Positions 44,293 to 54,726 of a DNA stretch of 64,000 nt are shown in pieces. The notes below the pieces were generated by a model that searched no databases, was not told the DNA's origin, and saw only the letters and a program-made list of their open reading frames with translations. Source of the stretch: Cedecea neteri (GTDB taxonomy: Bacteria > Pseudomonadota > Gammaproteobacteria > Enterobacterales > Enterobacteriaceae); the NCBI RefSeq assembly GCF_000758325.1, contig NZ_CP009459.1, positions 1,984,001-2,048,000 on the forward strand, given 5' to 3'. The position numbers were made by a program, and so were the translations under genes. Numbering within the stretch: the first letter of the stretch is position 1; every line of letters begins with the position of its first letter.

Positions 44293-45540
44293 ATGTCGCA
44301 GGCCAACCTCAGCGAAACCCTCTTTAAGCCCAGATTCAAACACCCGGAAACGTCCACGCTTGTCCGTCGCGCGCGGCATACCACCACGCCCGCGATCCAG
44401 TCTGCGCTGGACGGCAAAAACGTACCCCACTGGTACCGTATGATCAACCGCCTGATGTGGATCTGGCGCGGGGTCGATCCGCGTGAAATTCTTGAAGTGC
44501 AGGCCCGGATTGCCTGCACCGAGGCTGAACGTACCAACGACGAGCTGTTTGACACCGTGATGGGTTACCGCGGGGGAAACTGGATCTACGAATGGTCTAA
44601 GCAGGCGATGCTCTGGCAGCAGCGTGCGGGCCAGGAAATGGACGAAGAGAAGATTGGCAAATGCTGGCTGCAGGCGGCAAACCTCTACAGCATTGCGGCT
44701 TACCCGCATCTGAAAGGGGATGCGCTGGCGGAGCAGGCCCAGGTGCTGGCTAACCGGGCTTATGAAGAGGCTGCTCCCCGGCTGTCCGGCGGGCTACGCG
44801 AGCTTGAATTCCCGATGACCGGCGGCGGCACTATCAGCGGCTTCCTGCACATGCCTAAAGGGGCTGAAGGGCCATTCCCAACGGTGCTGATGTGCGGCGG
44901 CCTTGATGCCTTACAGAGCGATTATTACAGCCTGTTTGAGAAATATTTTGCGCCACAGGGCATCGCGATGCTGACCATCGACATGCCGTCAGTGGGCTTC
45001 TCCTCTAAGTGGAAACTGACCCAGGATTCCAGCGTGCTGCACCAGCACGTACTCAAAGCGCTGCCTAATATTCCGTGGATTGATCACACCCGCGTTGCGG
45101 CGTTCGGCTTCCGCTTTGGCGCCAACGTTGCCGTGCGCCTGGCCTACCTCGAAGCGCCTCGCCTGAAAGCCGTCGCCTGCCTTGGGCCGGTGGTTCACGC
45201 CCTGCTGAGCGACCCGCAGCGCCAGGCCAACGTGCCGGAAATGTACATCGACGTGCTGGCGAGCCGCCTGGGAATGACCAGCATCTCCGACAGCGCGCTG
45301 AGCGTGGAGCTAAACCGTTACTCCCTGAAAACGCAGGGTCTGCTGGGCCGCCGCTGCCCAACGCCGATGTTGTCCGGTTTTTGGGAAAATGACCCATTCA
45401 GTCCGGAAGAAGAATCCCGTTTAATCACTTCGTCATCTGCCGACGGCAAATTACTCCAGATCCCGTTCAAGCCGGTGTATCAAAATTTTGACAAAGCGCT
45501 GCAGGAAATTACCGGCTGGGTGAAACAAAGATTACGTTAA
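44293..45540 (+). CDS. frsA: FrsA fermentation-respiration switch protein (alpha/beta hydrolase)
   Basis: 415-aa alpha/beta-hydrolase-fold protein. In E. coli FrsA binds dephosphorylated EIIA-Glc and affects the fermentation/respiration balance. Shows F-G-F-R-F-G-A-N in the nucleophile-elbow region. GGAGG precedes the ATG. Upstream of crl as in E. coli. Confidence 0.94.
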   Translation: MSQANLSETLFKPRFKHPETSTLVRRARHTTTPAIQSALDGKNVPHWYRMINRLMWIWRGVDPREILEVQARIACTEAERTNDELFDTVMGYRGGNWIYEWSKQAMLWQQRAGQEMDEEKIGKCWLQAANLYSIAAYPHLKGDALAEQAQVLANRAYEEAAPRLSGGLRELEFPMTGGGTISGFLHMPKGAEGPFPTVLMCGGLDALQSDYYSLFEKYFAPQGIAMLTIDMPSVGFSSKWKLTQDSSVLHQHVLKALPNIPWIDHTRVAAFGFRFGANVAVRLAYLEAPRLKAVACLGPVVHALLSDPQRQANVPEMYIDVLASRLGMTSISDSALSVELNRYSLKTQGLLGRRCPTPMLSGFWENDPFSPEEESRLITSSSADGKLLQIPFKPVYQNFDKALQEITGWVKQRLR

Positions 45541-45597
45541 ATATTTGCTAAATTACGACGGTTTGCTAAAACAGTTGCTTCACAACAGGAGATCGTA

Positions 45598-45999
45598 ATG
45601 ACGTTACCGAGTGGACACCCGAAAAGTAGACTGATCAGAAAGTTCGCCTCGCTTGGCCCGTATATCCGGGAAGAGCAGTGTGAAGACAACCGTTTCTTCT
45701 TCGATTGCCTGGCGGTGTGCGTTAACGTAAAGCCCGCGCCGGAGAAGCGTGAGTTTTGGGGATGGTGGATGGTGCTGGAAGCACAGGAAAAGCAATTTAC
45801 CTACACCTGGCAGTTCGGCCTGTTTGATAAAGACGGCAAATGGACGGCCACCCCGGCAAAAGATAAAGAAGTGGATGAAAAACTGGAGCAGACGCTGCGC
45901 GGTTTCCACGGACGCCTGAAAGATTTACTCGCCACCCTTGAGCTTGGGCTGGTGCCTGCCGAGAACTTTGCGGAAAAGCCGCTTAAACTCTCTGCCTGA
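45598..45999 (+). CDS. crl: Crl sigma-factor-binding protein
   Basis: 133-aa protein that promotes assembly of RpoS with RNA polymerase core. Full-length compared with E. coli Crl, with the conserved W-G-W-W-M-V-L-E-A segment. AGGAGA precedes the ATG. Convergent with phoE. Confidence 0.95.
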   Translation: MTLPSGHPKSRLIRKFASLGPYIREEQCEDNRFFFDCLAVCVNVKPAPEKREFWGWWMVLEAQEKQFTYTWQFGLFDKDGKWTATPAKDKEVDEKLEQTLRGFHGRLKDLLATLELGLVPAENFAEKPLKLSA

Positions 46000-46003
46000 A
46001 AAT

Positions 46004-46038
46004 AAAAAATCCCCGTCAAGCTGACGGGGATTTTTTTA
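46004..46038. terminator. bidirectional terminator crl/phoE
   Basis: AAAAAATCCCCGTCA-agc-TGACGGGGATTTTTTT between convergent genes. Confidence 0.85.
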
Positions 46039-46054
46039 TCCGCAGTATCGCGAA

Positions 46055-47164
46055 TTAGAACTGGTAAACCATACCTACCGCAACAACGTCGTCGTTGTTC
46101 AGCTTCAGCTTGTTGTTGTCGCTCAGCTGGTTGATTTTGTAATCAACGAACGCAGACATGTTTTTGTTGAAGTAATAGGTCGCGGCCACGTCGATGTATT
46201 TCACCAGATCCGCATCACCAATGCCTTCGATGTCTTTCGCCTTAGACTGCACGTAGCCCAGAGATGGACGCAGACCGAAGTCGAACTGGTACTGAGCGAT
46301 GGCTTCGAACGCCTGGTTTTTGTTAGCAAAACCAGACACGCTGCTGCTGGTGCCCGCCAGGGAGCCCGGGACGCTGATTGGGTTCATGTTACGGGTTTCA
46401 GCGTACATGGTTGCCAGGTACACGTTGTTTTTGTCGTACTTGATGCCGGTGGTCCAGGCTTCAGCTTTATCGCCTTTACCGTAAACGGACGCTTTCTGCG
46501 CGTTAGTACGGTTAGAGTTGGCGTATGCTGCGCCTACGCTCAGGCCGGTATCAGCGATGTCGTAAGACAGGCTGGTGCCGAAGCCGTCGCCGTTCTGGCG
46601 AGAGGTGTCGGTGCGGGTGTTCGCGCTGTCAGCGCCGTTTTTGCCCTGGTATTGCAGAGCCAGCTTCAGGCCATCAACCAGACCGAAGAAGTTGTTGTTG
46701 CGGTAAGTCGCCACGCCGGTAGCACGGCCGGTCATGAAGGTGTCGGTTCTGACGAAAGAGTCATCGCCGAATTCTGGCATCATATCGGTGTAAGAGGCGA
46801 TGTTGTACAGCACGCCGTAGTTACGACCGTAATCGAATGAGCCGTAGTCCCCGGCTTTCAGGCCCGCAAATGCCAGACGAGTTTTGGTGCCGGTAGAGTC
46901 GTTTTCTGCTTTGTTACCTGCAATCTGGTATTCCCACTGGCCGTAACCGGTCAGTTGGCTGTTAATCTGAGTTTCACCTTTAAAGCCCAGGCGAGCGTAA
47001 GTCTGGTCGCCATCGGAACCGGTGTTATCGCTGAAATAATGTTCAGCTTTAACGCGGCCATAGATGTCAACCTTGTTGCCGTTTTTGTTATAAACTTCGG
47101 CTGCCTGAGAAGCAGAAGCAGCCACGATGCCCATTACCACTAATGCCAGTGTGCTCTTTTTCAT
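46055..47164 (-). CDS. phoE: Outer-membrane phosphoporin PhoE
   Basis: 369-aa classical trimeric porin. Signal peptide M-K-K-S-T-L-A-L...A-S-Q-A precedes mature A-E-V-Y-N-K-N-G-N. Loop 3 contains the P-E-F-G-D-D constriction motif, and the protein ends in the beta-signal V-Y-Q-F. Anion-preferring porin expected under phosphate limitation. Located between crl and proB as in E. coli, with a Pho-box-like site upstream. Confidence 0.94.
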   Translation of the reverse strand: MKKSTLALVVMGIVAASASQAAEVYNKNGNKVDIYGRVKAEHYFSDNTGSDGDQTYARLGFKGETQINSQLTGYGQWEYQIAGNKAENDSTGTKTRLAFAGLKAGDYGSFDYGRNYGVLYNIASYTDMMPEFGDDSFVRTDTFMTGRATGVATYRNNNFFGLVDGLKLALQYQGKNGADSANTRTDTSRQNGDGFGTSLSYDIADTGLSVGAAYANSNRTNAQKASVYGKGDKAEAWTTGIKYDKNNVYLATMYAETRNMNPISVPGSLAGTSSSVSGFANKNQAFEAIAQYQFDFGLRPSLGYVQSKAKDIEGIGDADLVKYIDVAATYYFNKNMSAFVDYKINQLSDNNKLKLNNDDVVAVGMVYQF

Positions 47165-47250
47165 TTGTTATCCCAAGAATGATGAACGCTTGCAAAATTG
47201 ATCCAGGAGTCGGGCTCCTGCTAAAAACAGGAAGGGTTTTATCGTTCTCA

Positions 47251-47270
47251 GATTAAAGATTTATGACAAT
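47251..47270 (-). promoter_or_regulatory. Pho-box-like site upstream of phoE
   Basis: Minus strand ATTGTCATAAATCTTTAATC. The first half is 7/8 to CTGTCATA with the usual A/T spacer, and the second half is degenerate. Consistent with PhoB control of phoE. Confidence 0.55.
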
Positions 47271-47462
47271 TTAGGAGAAAGATTAAATAAACGTAATAAA
47301 GTTTATATGTCATAAAAATGTAAAATATATCCGCTATCGTCAGCGATCCTTTCTTGCTTATTAGCCCTTTTCCCACGCCGCCTGTTGGCAAGCCGCGCGA
47401 CTCCTGTTACAACGTCATCTGGCTTTTTAATTTCCCCTTATTTGTAGAAACGGCAGAGAATC

Positions 47463-48566
47463 ATGAGTGACAGCCAGACGCTGGTCGTAAAACTAGGCAC
47501 CAGCGTATTAACCGGTGGCTCCCGCCGCCTGAACCGCGCCCATATTGTTGAACTGGTTCGCCAGTGTGCCCAGCTGCACGCGGCGGGGCATCGTATTGTG
47601 ATTGTGACCTCCGGGGCGATTGCCGCCGGACGTGAACACCTCGGCTACCCCGAACTCCCCGCCACCATCGCGTCCAAGCAACTGCTGGCCGCGGTAGGGC
47701 AAAGTCGCCTGATTCAGCTTTGGGAACAGCTGTTCTCTATTTACGGCATTCACGTCGGGCAGATGTTGCTGACCCGCGCCGATATGGAAGACCGCGAACG
47801 CTTCCTTAATGCCCGCGACACGCTCAGAGCGCTGTTAGATAACAACATTGTGCCGGTCATTAATGAAAACGACGCCGTGGCGACGGCGGAAATCAAAGTC
47901 GGCGATAACGACAACCTTTCCGCGCTGGCCGCGATTCTGGCCGGGGCCGACAAGCTGCTGCTGCTCACTGACCAGCAGGGCCTGTACACCGCCGACCCGC
48001 GTAACAACCCGGAAGCGGAACTGATTAAAGAAGTGCACGGCATTGACGATGCGCTGCGCGCCATTGCGGGCGACAGCGTTTCCGGCCTCGGCACGGGCGG
48101 CATGGGCACCAAGCTCCAGGCGGCCGACGTGGCCTGCCGCGCGGGTATCGACGTCATCATCGCCGCAGGCAGCAAGCCGGGCGTTATCGGCGATGTCATG
48201 GCCGGCAACCCCGTGGGGACGCGCTTCCACGCGCAGCAGTCGCCGCTGGAAAACCGTAAACGCTGGATCTTTGGTGCTCCGCCTGCCGGTGAAATTACCG
48301 TGGATGACGGCGCGCTGTCCGCCATTCTGGAGCGTGGCAGCTCATTGCTGCCAAAAGGCATCAAAAGCGTGAGCGGCAACTTCTCTCGTGGGGAGGTGAT
48401 CCGCATTCGCAGCCTGGAAGGGCGCGACATCGCCCACGGCGTTTGTCGCTACAACAGCGACGCGCTGCGCCGCATTGCCGGGCATCACTCCCAGCAAATC
48501 GACGAAATCCTCGGCTATGAATACGGCCCGGTGGCCGTGCATCGCGACGACATGATTGTTAATTAA
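47463..48566 (+). CDS. proB: Glutamate 5-kinase
   Basis: 367-aa amino-acid kinase domain (about 1-255) plus a C-terminal PUA domain. Catalyses the first step of proline synthesis and is feedback-inhibited by proline. Motifs V-K-L-G-T-S and L-G-T-G-G-M-G-T-K. Eleven nt before proA, forming proBA. Confidence 0.97.
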   Translation: MSDSQTLVVKLGTSVLTGGSRRLNRAHIVELVRQCAQLHAAGHRIVIVTSGAIAAGREHLGYPELPATIASKQLLAAVGQSRLIQLWEQLFSIYGIHVGQMLLTRADMEDRERFLNARDTLRALLDNNIVPVINENDAVATAEIKVGDNDNLSALAAILAGADKLLLLTDQQGLYTADPRNNPEAELIKEVHGIDDALRAIAGDSVSGLGTGGMGTKLQAADVACRAGIDVIIAAGSKPGVIGDVMAGNPVGTRFHAQQSPLENRKRWIFGAPPAGEITVDDGALSAILERGSSLLPKGIKSVSGNFSRGEVIRIRSLEGRDIAHGVCRYNSDALRRIAGHHSQQIDEILGYEYGPVAVHRDDMIVN

Positions 48567-48577
48567 GGAGCAGATCG

Positions 48578-49831
48578 ATGCTTGAACAAATGGGCAAAGC
48601 GGCAAAAGAGGCCTCTTACCAGCTGGCACTGCTCTCCGGCCGCGAAAAAAACCGCGTGCTGGAAAAAATTGCCGACTACCTTGAAGCGCGTTCGGAACAG
48701 ATCCTGACCGCCAACCAGCAGGACGTGGACGAGGCGCGTAAAAACGGCCTCAGCGAAGCGATGCTTGACCGCCTGCAGCTCACCCCGGCCCGCCTGAAGG
48801 GCATCGCCGACGATGTGCGCCAGGTGTGTAGCCTCGCCGACCCGGTAGGGCAGGTAATCGACGGCGGGCTGCTGGATAGCGGGCTACGCATTGAACGCCG
48901 CCGCGTACCGCTTGGCGTAGTGGGCGTGATCTATGAAGCTCGCCCGAACGTGACCGTGGACGTCGCTTCTCTGTGCCTGAAAACCGGCAACGCCGCTATT
49001 CTGCGCGGCGGGAAAGAAACCTGGCGCACCAACAACGCCACGGTGGCGGTGATCCAGCAGGCGCTGGAAGAGTGCGGCCTGCCAAAAGCGGCGGTTCAGG
49101 CGATTGAAAACCCGGACCGCGCGCTGGTCACCGAAATGCTGCGTCTCGATCGCTACATCGACATGCTGATCCCACGCGGTGGCGCGGGCCTGCATAAACT
49201 TTGCCGTGAACAGTCGACGATCCCGGTGATCACCGGCGGCATCGGCGTGTGCCATATCGTGGTGGACGACACCGCCGAGATTGAACCGGCGCTGAAAATC
49301 ATCGTCAACGCCAAAACCCAGCGGCCAAGCACCTGTAACACGGTGGAAACGCTACTGGTGCACCAGGCGATTGCCGACCGCTTCCTGCCTGCGCTGAGCA
49401 AGCAGATGGCCGAGACCGGCGTGACGCTGCATGCGGACGAGAAATCGCTGCCTGTGCTGCAAACCGGCCCGGCAGTGGTGGAAGCGGTGAAAGAGGCGGA
49501 TTACAACGACGAATGGCTGTCGCTGCACCTGAATGTGAAAGTGGTGGCGGATCTTGATGATGCCATCGCCCATATTCGCGAGCACGGCACCCAGCATTCG
49601 GACGCTATTCTGACCCGCAGGCTGCGCAACGCGAACCGCTTTATTAACGAAGTGGATTCCTCTGCCGTGTACGTCAACGCCTCAACCCGCTTCACCGACG
49701 GTGCCCAGTTCGGTCTCGGCGCAGAAGTGGCGGTCAGCACCCAGAAGCTGCACGCCCGCGGCCCGATGGGGCTGGAAGCCTTAACCACCTACAAGTGGAT
49801 CGGCTTTGGCGACGACACGATTCGTGCGTAA
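48578..49831 (+). CDS. proA: Gamma-glutamyl phosphate reductase
   Basis: 417-aa aldehyde-dehydrogenase-fold enzyme, second step of proline synthesis. Catalytic Cys region [14 protein letters not shown] precedes the ATG. Operon partner of proB. Confidence 0.97.
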   Translation: MLEQMGKAAKEASYQLALLSGREKNRVLEKIADYLEARSEQILTANQQDVDEARKNGLSEAMLDRLQLTPARLKGIADDVRQVCSLADPVGQVIDGGLLDSGLRIERRRVPLGVVGVIYEARPNVTVDVASLCLKTGNAAILRGGKETWRTNNATVAVIQQALEECGLPKAAVQAIENPDRALVTEMLRLDRYIDMLIPRGGAGLHKLCREQSTIPVITGGIGVCHIVVDDTAEIEPALKIIVNAKTQRPSTCNTVETLLVHQAIADRFLPALSKQMAETGVTLHADEKSLPVLQTGPAVVEAVKEADYNDEWLSLHLNVKVVADLDDAIAHIREHGTQHSDAILTRRLRNANRFINEVDSSAVYVNASTRFTDGAQFGLGAEVAVSTQKLHARGPMGLEALTTYKWIGFGDDTIRA

Positions 49832-49942
49832 TTGAAGACAGGGTGATGCAAAAATCAGCAGTCAGTTTGATAAGTGGTTGACGCATCACCCAATCTTCCT
49901 TACCCTTTTACACCGCAGCCACGCTCGTGGCGCGTCCTGAAA

Positions 49943-50018
49943 GCCGATATAGCTCAGTTGGTAGAGCAGCGCATTCGTAATGCGAAGGTCGTAGGTTCGA
50001 CTCCTATTATCGGCACCA
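49943..50018 (+). tRNA. thrW: tRNA-Thr (anticodon CGT), island attachment site
   Basis: 76-nt tRNA with anticodon loop TTCGTAA and encoded CCA. Located after proBA as E. coli thrW. A P4-type integrase gene begins 163 nt downstream in the same direction, so the tRNA 3' end is the likely attB/attL of the island. Confidence 0.95.
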
Positions 50019-50130
50019 TTTCAAACTCTTCCCAAGTCTACCGAAATCAACTAAAAGCCCGTATACTGCGGTTTCTGGCCCGTATTTTATCTCCTGTTAT
50101 CAACTGGACTCAACCGAAATCAAGTTGCAG

Positions 50131-50182
50131 TTGGGGGCATAAATGGGGGCATTCTGTGTTCGGTCCAGGGAGATGCCCCCAA
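50131..50182 (+). promoter_or_regulatory. repeat/inverted-repeat array over the integrase start
   Basis: TTGGGGGCAT (50131-50140) and ATGGGGGCAT (50143-50152) are direct repeats. ATGCCCCCAA (50173-50182) is their inverse, perfect against the first copy. The arm overlaps the int start codon, and the GGGAG ribosome-binding site lies in the loop. Possible integrase arm sites or autoregulatory/translation-control structure. Confidence 0.5.
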
Positions 50183-51378
50183 TGAAGCTAAATGCGCGGA
50201 AGGTAGATACAGCTAAACCCAGAGAGAAAGCCTACAAGCTGGCAGATGGTGCTGGTTTGTATCTTGAAGTCGTCCCCTCTGGTTCTCGATACTGGCGGAT
50301 GAAATATCGCTTCAATGGAAAAGAGAAGCGTATGGCTTTTGGTGTCTACCCAGCAGTGTCCCTTGCACAAGCGAGGGCACTACGTGATGAAGCCAAGAAA
50401 AAGCTGGCCGAGGGTATCGATCCGTCTTTCGCGAAGAAAGAAGAAAAGCTGGTTCGTGATGTGCAGCTCAACAACACGTTCCAGTCTGTGGCACTTGAAT
50501 GGCACGGTACGAAGGTGAGCCGGTGGTCAGAAGGCTATGCCTCCGATATTATCGAAGCCTTCAATAAAGATATTTTTCCCTATATCGGCCAAGTGCCAGT
50601 GAATGAAATCAAACCGCTGGTTCTGCTTAATGTGCTGCGTCGAATGGAAAGCCGTGGCGCGACAGAGAAGGCCAAGAAGGTTCGCCAGCGCTGCAGCGAA
50701 GTCTTTCGTTACGCCATAGTTACAGGTCGTGCGGAATACAATCCTGCAGCGGATCTTACCAGCGCGATGTCAGGGCATGAATCGAAGCATTACCCCTTCC
50801 TGACTGTTGAAGAGTTACCAGACTTCTTTAAAGCCCTATCCAGCTATACAGGAAGCCCGCTAGTTGTTCTTGCCGCTCGGCTGCTGATCCTTACGGGGGT
50901 TCGCACCGGTGAGCTCCGAGGTGCTTTCTGGAGTGAGTTTGATCTTGAAAAAGCGGTGTGGGAAATACCTGCCGACCGAATGAAGATGAAACGGCCTCAC
51001 CTTGTCCCCCTATCTACCCAAGCACTGGAAATTGTACAGCAACTCAAAGTGATGTCAGGGCAATATCCACTGGTGTTTCCTGGGAGGAATGATCCCCGCA
51101 AAACGATGAGCGAAGCGAGTATAAATCAGGTGTTCAAACGGATTGGATATACAGGGAAGGTAACGGGGCATGGTTTCCGTCACACGATGAGTACGATTTT
51201 GCACGAGGAAGGGTTCAACACGGCATGGATTGAAACCCAGCTTGCGCATGTCGATAAGAATGCGATTCGTGGGACGTACAATCATGCTTTGTATCTGGAA
51301 GGGCGGAGGGAGATGATACAGTGGTATGCGGATTATATTGATAACATTGGAAAATATAAAATAATCATGGCCTTATGA
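50182..51378 (+). CDS. int: P4-type tyrosine recombinase integrase
   Basis: 398-aa integrase with an N-terminal DUF4102 arm-binding domain (M-K-L-N-A-R-K-V-D-T-A-K), a core-binding domain and the catalytic domain. Catalytic Arg is in T-G-V-R-T-G-E-L-R, H-G-F-R-H is the HxxR box, and the nucleophile Tyr is in R-G-T-Y-N-H. I prefer the ATG at 50182, 9 nt after GGGAG, to upstream in-frame ATGs. It would integrate the island into thrW. Confidence 0.93.
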   Translation: MKLNARKVDTAKPREKAYKLADGAGLYLEVVPSGSRYWRMKYRFNGKEKRMAFGVYPAVSLAQARALRDEAKKKLAEGIDPSFAKKEEKLVRDVQLNNTFQSVALEWHGTKVSRWSEGYASDIIEAFNKDIFPYIGQVPVNEIKPLVLLNVLRRMESRGATEKAKKVRQRCSEVFRYAIVTGRAEYNPAADLTSAMSGHESKHYPFLTVEELPDFFKALSSYTGSPLVVLAARLLILTGVRTGELRGAFWSEFDLEKAVWEIPADRMKMKRPHLVPLSTQALEIVQQLKVMSGQYPLVFPGRNDPRKTMSEASINQVFKRIGYTGKVTGHGFRHTMSTILHEEGFNTAWIETQLAHVDKNAIRGTYNHALYLEGRREMIQWYADYIDNIGKYKIIMAL

Positions 51379-51499
51379 TACGAACCTTAAATTGGTCCTT
51401 TATTAGTAGGTAGTGTGAAATATAAAGCTTAGCTCCTCCGTTTTGGAGGAGTTCAACCACAGTAATTTTTTTGTACGGATTTACATTTGCGTCTGACTG

Positions 51500-52730
51500 T
51501 CTGCTTAGTGCTGTGAGTTCAATGGGTCGATGCAACGGGGGACGTTGTCATGAAACGAAGAACTCGGATTAACTACACGCCAGAGCAGAAGGCGATTATC
51601 TGGGACAGATATAAGCAAGGTGATTCCCTGCATGATATCGCCAGAATGTTCGACAGATTTCATTCTTCCATTATGCCCACTATCCACCAGACAGGCGGCT
51701 ACCGTCCTCCCGTGCGAAAGCGGCACCGATTAGCGCTTTCGCTTGATGAAAGAGAGGAGATATCCAGAGGGCTGGTAGCAAAACTCAGTATCAGGGACAT
51801 CGCCGCCAAATTATCAAGAGCGCCCTCAACGATTAGCCGCGAGATCAGGAGGCACGGTGGTGCAAAACAATACCGTGCAGCAAAAGCCGATGCTACTGCA
51901 TGGGAAAATGCGCGGAGACCAAAACCTTGCAAGCTAATTGAAAGCCCCGCATTGTGTAAAATCATTGCAGAGAAGATGCATCAGGACTGGTCGCCGGAAT
52001 AGATCGCCGGTTGGCTGAAACGCTGTTATCCGGATAATCAGGAAATGCATGTGTCACACGAAACGATTTATAAAACGCTTTTTATACAAACCCGGGGAGC
52101 ACTAAAAAAAGAGCTGCAGCAATGCCTCAGAAGCGGAAGAGCAGTGCGTAGATCCAGAACGTCATCGCTTAAAGGGAAAGGATTAGGGTCAATTCCGCAC
52201 ACGATACCTATCAGCGAAAGGCCACCCGAGGCCGCTGACAGAGCCATTCCAGGTCACTGGGAAGGTGACTTGATTCAGGGCTCGAAAAACTCCTATATCA
52301 TCACCCTCGTAGAACGTCATTCCCGTTTTGTTATGCTGGCGAAGATCAGAGACAACAAGACCATAACGGTTATATCTGCACTCATCAGACAAGCCCGGGA
52401 ATTACCTGCTGAGCTTTATAAAACATTAACTTGGGATCGTGGCGCTGAAATGACCAGCCACACACGATTTACTGTAGCGACAGACATTCAGATTTATTTT
52501 TGTGATCCTCAATCTCCTTGGCAACGTGGCTCAAATGAAAATACGAACAGATTGCTCAGACAATATTTTCCAAAAGGAACTGACTTATTGGTTCACAGCC
52601 AGCAAAGACTTAACAGTGTTGCCAGACAGCTCAACGAAAGGCCGAGAAAAACGCTAGACTATGAATCACCCGCAGAACGGTTCAATAAGTGTGTTGCGTC
52701 CATCAGTTGAACTCACAGCCAGAAGCGGAC
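51500..52730 (+). mobile_element. IS30-family insertion sequence (inactive)
   Basis: Terminal inverted repeats are visible: CTGTGAGTTCAATGGGTCGA at about 51511 and, on the other strand, CTGTGAGTTCAACTGATGGA ending at about 52718. Weaker similarity extends some 10 bp further out, so outer limits are approximate. It contains one transposase gene interrupted by an amber codon. Confidence 0.8.
51550..52710 (+). pseudogene. IS30-family transposase with in-frame amber stop
   Basis: The two halves (51550-51999 and 52003-52710) are in the same frame, split only by TAG at 52000-52002 in the context W-S-P-E-stop-I-A-G-W-L-K. IS30 transposases have W-S-P-E-Q-I-x-G-W-L here, so CAG to TAG is the likely change. 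The N-terminal HTH (L-S-I-R-D-I-A-A-K-L-S-R-A-P-S-T-I-S-R-E) and the DDE core (G-H-W-E-G-D-L, W-D-R-G-A-E and N-E-N-T-N-R-L-L-R-Q-Y-F-P) are otherwise intact. Confidence 0.88.
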
Positions 52731-52889
52731 CTTGCAAGATTTTTGAATGCAAACGTTGTACCTCTACTGAGTTTGTTATATTACTAATGAATAGTCTGAA
52801 GTATTGATTTGAAATGGATGAGACCCCCTTAGGGGGGGGGTTAAATATATAAGCAAATGAAACTAATTTCATGCTTTGAGGATAGCTTA

Positions 52890-53912
52890 ATGGGTACATG
52901 GATTACAATAAACACATCATTTAGGTCATTTTTTAGCGATAGAATAGGTTATAAGTCAGGGCTAGCGCTCAATAACAATGAAATGATTCAACTTTTAGAT
53001 AAAGATGATCCACTATTTGATATTTTCACTAGTCAGAAAGAGGAATTGTGTCGCATCAGAACAAATCACATTGAAGATACTTTTCAAAAATTTTTGTATC
53101 GCCTAGGTGTCACATCACATGATTTTATTGGTCATGCACCAACATTGCTCGAGATGGAATTTAGGAATGATCCAAGCAGGAGAAAACTATTCCAACAGGT
53201 ATTACGTTATCTTGGAGAGATTCACTTTGACAAAGGAAAACAATCGATATTCAACGATTTTAATGAAAACCAATACTATGAAAATATCCAAATACAATTT
53301 GGAAGTGAAGCGTTGATTATTGCACATCGGCTCGTTGAATTAACGAAAGATAGTGAAGAAGCTAGCCCTTGGGACTGGCTTTCAGCAAGAGTACTTGATT
53401 GGGAATCACCACTTGAGCTTAGAGACTTATTTGAGAGTGAATCATTATATGCAATGTACGGAAAGTTCATAGATCAAAGATATTTGAACTATTTATCAAT
53501 TAATACTGAAAAACTCGGTTCAATGCATTGGAGACAGTTCGAAGCTCTAACCGCTGAGTACTTTGAACGAAAAGGATATAAAGTTGAGATAGGAAGTGGA
53601 AGAAATGATGGTGGCATTGATGTACGAGTTTGGCACCCTAATGCAAATGCCAGCGCACCTCCCGTTCAGCTTATTCAATGCAAACGAACAAAATCAAAAA
53701 TTGACAAGGTGTTGGTAAAATCTCTCTGGGCAGATGTTATTGATGAAAATGCTAAGGGTGGAATAATTGTAACAACATCATCATTTTCTCCTGGTGCTCA
53801 AGAAATCTGTAAAGCTAGAAAATATCCTATTAGAGAAGTAAATAGGGAAAAAGTCATTCAGTGGTTAAATGAATTACGCAGAGTAGGTAGAGGCGTATTC
53901 ATGGGCGATTAG
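52890..53912 (+). CDS. Mrr-like restriction endonuclease
   Basis: 340-aa protein. The C-terminal Mrr_cat domain (about 215-335) starts M-H-W-R-Q-F-E-A-L-T-A-E-Y-F. It has the nuclease residues D240-G-G-I-D244 and Q263-C-K265, and G-G-I-I-V-T-T-S-S-F-S near the end. The N-terminal about 200 residues are helical and unrecognised, probably a target-recognition or sensing domain. ATG at 52890 chosen because TGAGGA lies upstream. AT-rich unlike the backbone. Likely restricts modified or invading DNA (inference). Convergent with the HNH gene. Confidence 0.82.
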   Translation: MGTWITINTSFRSFFSDRIGYKSGLALNNNEMIQLLDKDDPLFDIFTSQKEELCRIRTNHIEDTFQKFLYRLGVTSHDFIGHAPTLLEMEFRNDPSRRKLFQQVLRYLGEIHFDKGKQSIFNDFNENQYYENIQIQFGSEALIIAHRLVELTKDSEEASPWDWLSARVLDWESPLELRDLFESESLYAMYGKFIDQRYLNYLSINTEKLGSMHWRQFEALTAEYFERKGYKVEIGSGRNDGGIDVRVWHPNANASAPPVQLIQCKRTKSKIDKVLVKSLWADVIDENAKGGIIVTTSSFSPGAQEICKARKYPIREVNREKVIQWLNELRRVGRGVFMGD

Positions 53913-53997
53913 AGTCAGGCACTGAGGTTGATTACTCGCTAAGAATTTAATGTCAGCTACTTGATGACGGTTAAAGGCGAGAAGGTGTTTAATATTA

Positions 53998-54726
53998 TTA
54001 TTTGCACGATGATATAAGTTCTTTCAATTTTTCCAAATCTAATTCATTGTTTTTAAAACGATGTACCATAGCATGGCAATTGGGACATAAAGGTATCAGA
54101 TCATGTTCTGGATTGACCTTATAACGTTTTCCTATCATGTTCAAGGGTATGATATGATGTACATGGATAAAGCCTTTTCCATGATCACCATATTTCTTTT
54201 CAAAATCAAAATCACAAGCTTTACATTTATAACCATGAATCTTAATGCATGCCTCTCTAGCATCCTTATTTCGTTCATAAGAATTTACAGCCACTAAATT
54301 TCGAGTCCCTTCAAAATACTCTTCTTCTTCACCTATTTCATCAGGTAAGTAGTCGAATGCATTTCGGTATGCATACCAAGCTTCTCCATCATGTTTTATG
54401 TGAGCTTTTAAAATATTGTCACTAATTTTTCCTATTTTTGGTTCATCTTCATCATCACCAATATTCTCTTGATGAAAGATATATAGGCTATATCCTTGAT
54501 CTAATAATTTCAAATGCTCGATTGCTTGAGAGTACCCTGGTTGTCGACGATTGTTTTTATACTCCCAATTTTTATGCATTATCAATGATTTATCATTGTC
54601 AGTATTGAAATCCCACGCACCAAAGATAACCATTTTTTCTTCATGGTTGGTAAATGACCAACTCCAGTTCCAGTTATTGCAAACCGCACCTTTAGATAAT
54701 ATAAATTGCTTACGTGATTCGCTCAT
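53998..54726 (-). CDS. HNH endonuclease, McrA-like, with novel N-terminal domain
   Basis: 242-aa protein. The C-terminal HNH domain (about 160-232) has zinc cysteines C-K-A-C and C-P-N-C-H plus the active motif H-V-H-H-I-I-P. The N-terminal about 120 residues (W-N-W-S-W-S-F, V-I-F-G-A-W-D, then an acidic stretch and E-A-W-Y-A-Y-R-N) are unrecognised and could bind modified DNA, as in other McrA-type enzymes. Convergent with the Mrr-like gene, 85 nt apart. Confidence 0.75.
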   Translation of the reverse strand: MSESRKQFILSKGAVCNNWNWSWSFTNHEEKMVIFGAWDFNTDNDKSLIMHKNWEYKNNRRQPGYSQAIEHLKLLDQGYSLYIFHQENIGDDEDEPKIGKISDNILKAHIKHDGEAWYAYRNAFDYLPDEIGEEEEYFEGTRNLVAVNSYERNKDAREACIKIHGYKCKACDFDFEKKYGDHGKGFIHVHHIIPLNMIGKRYKVNPEHDLIPLCPNCHAMVHRFKNNELDLEKLKELISSCK

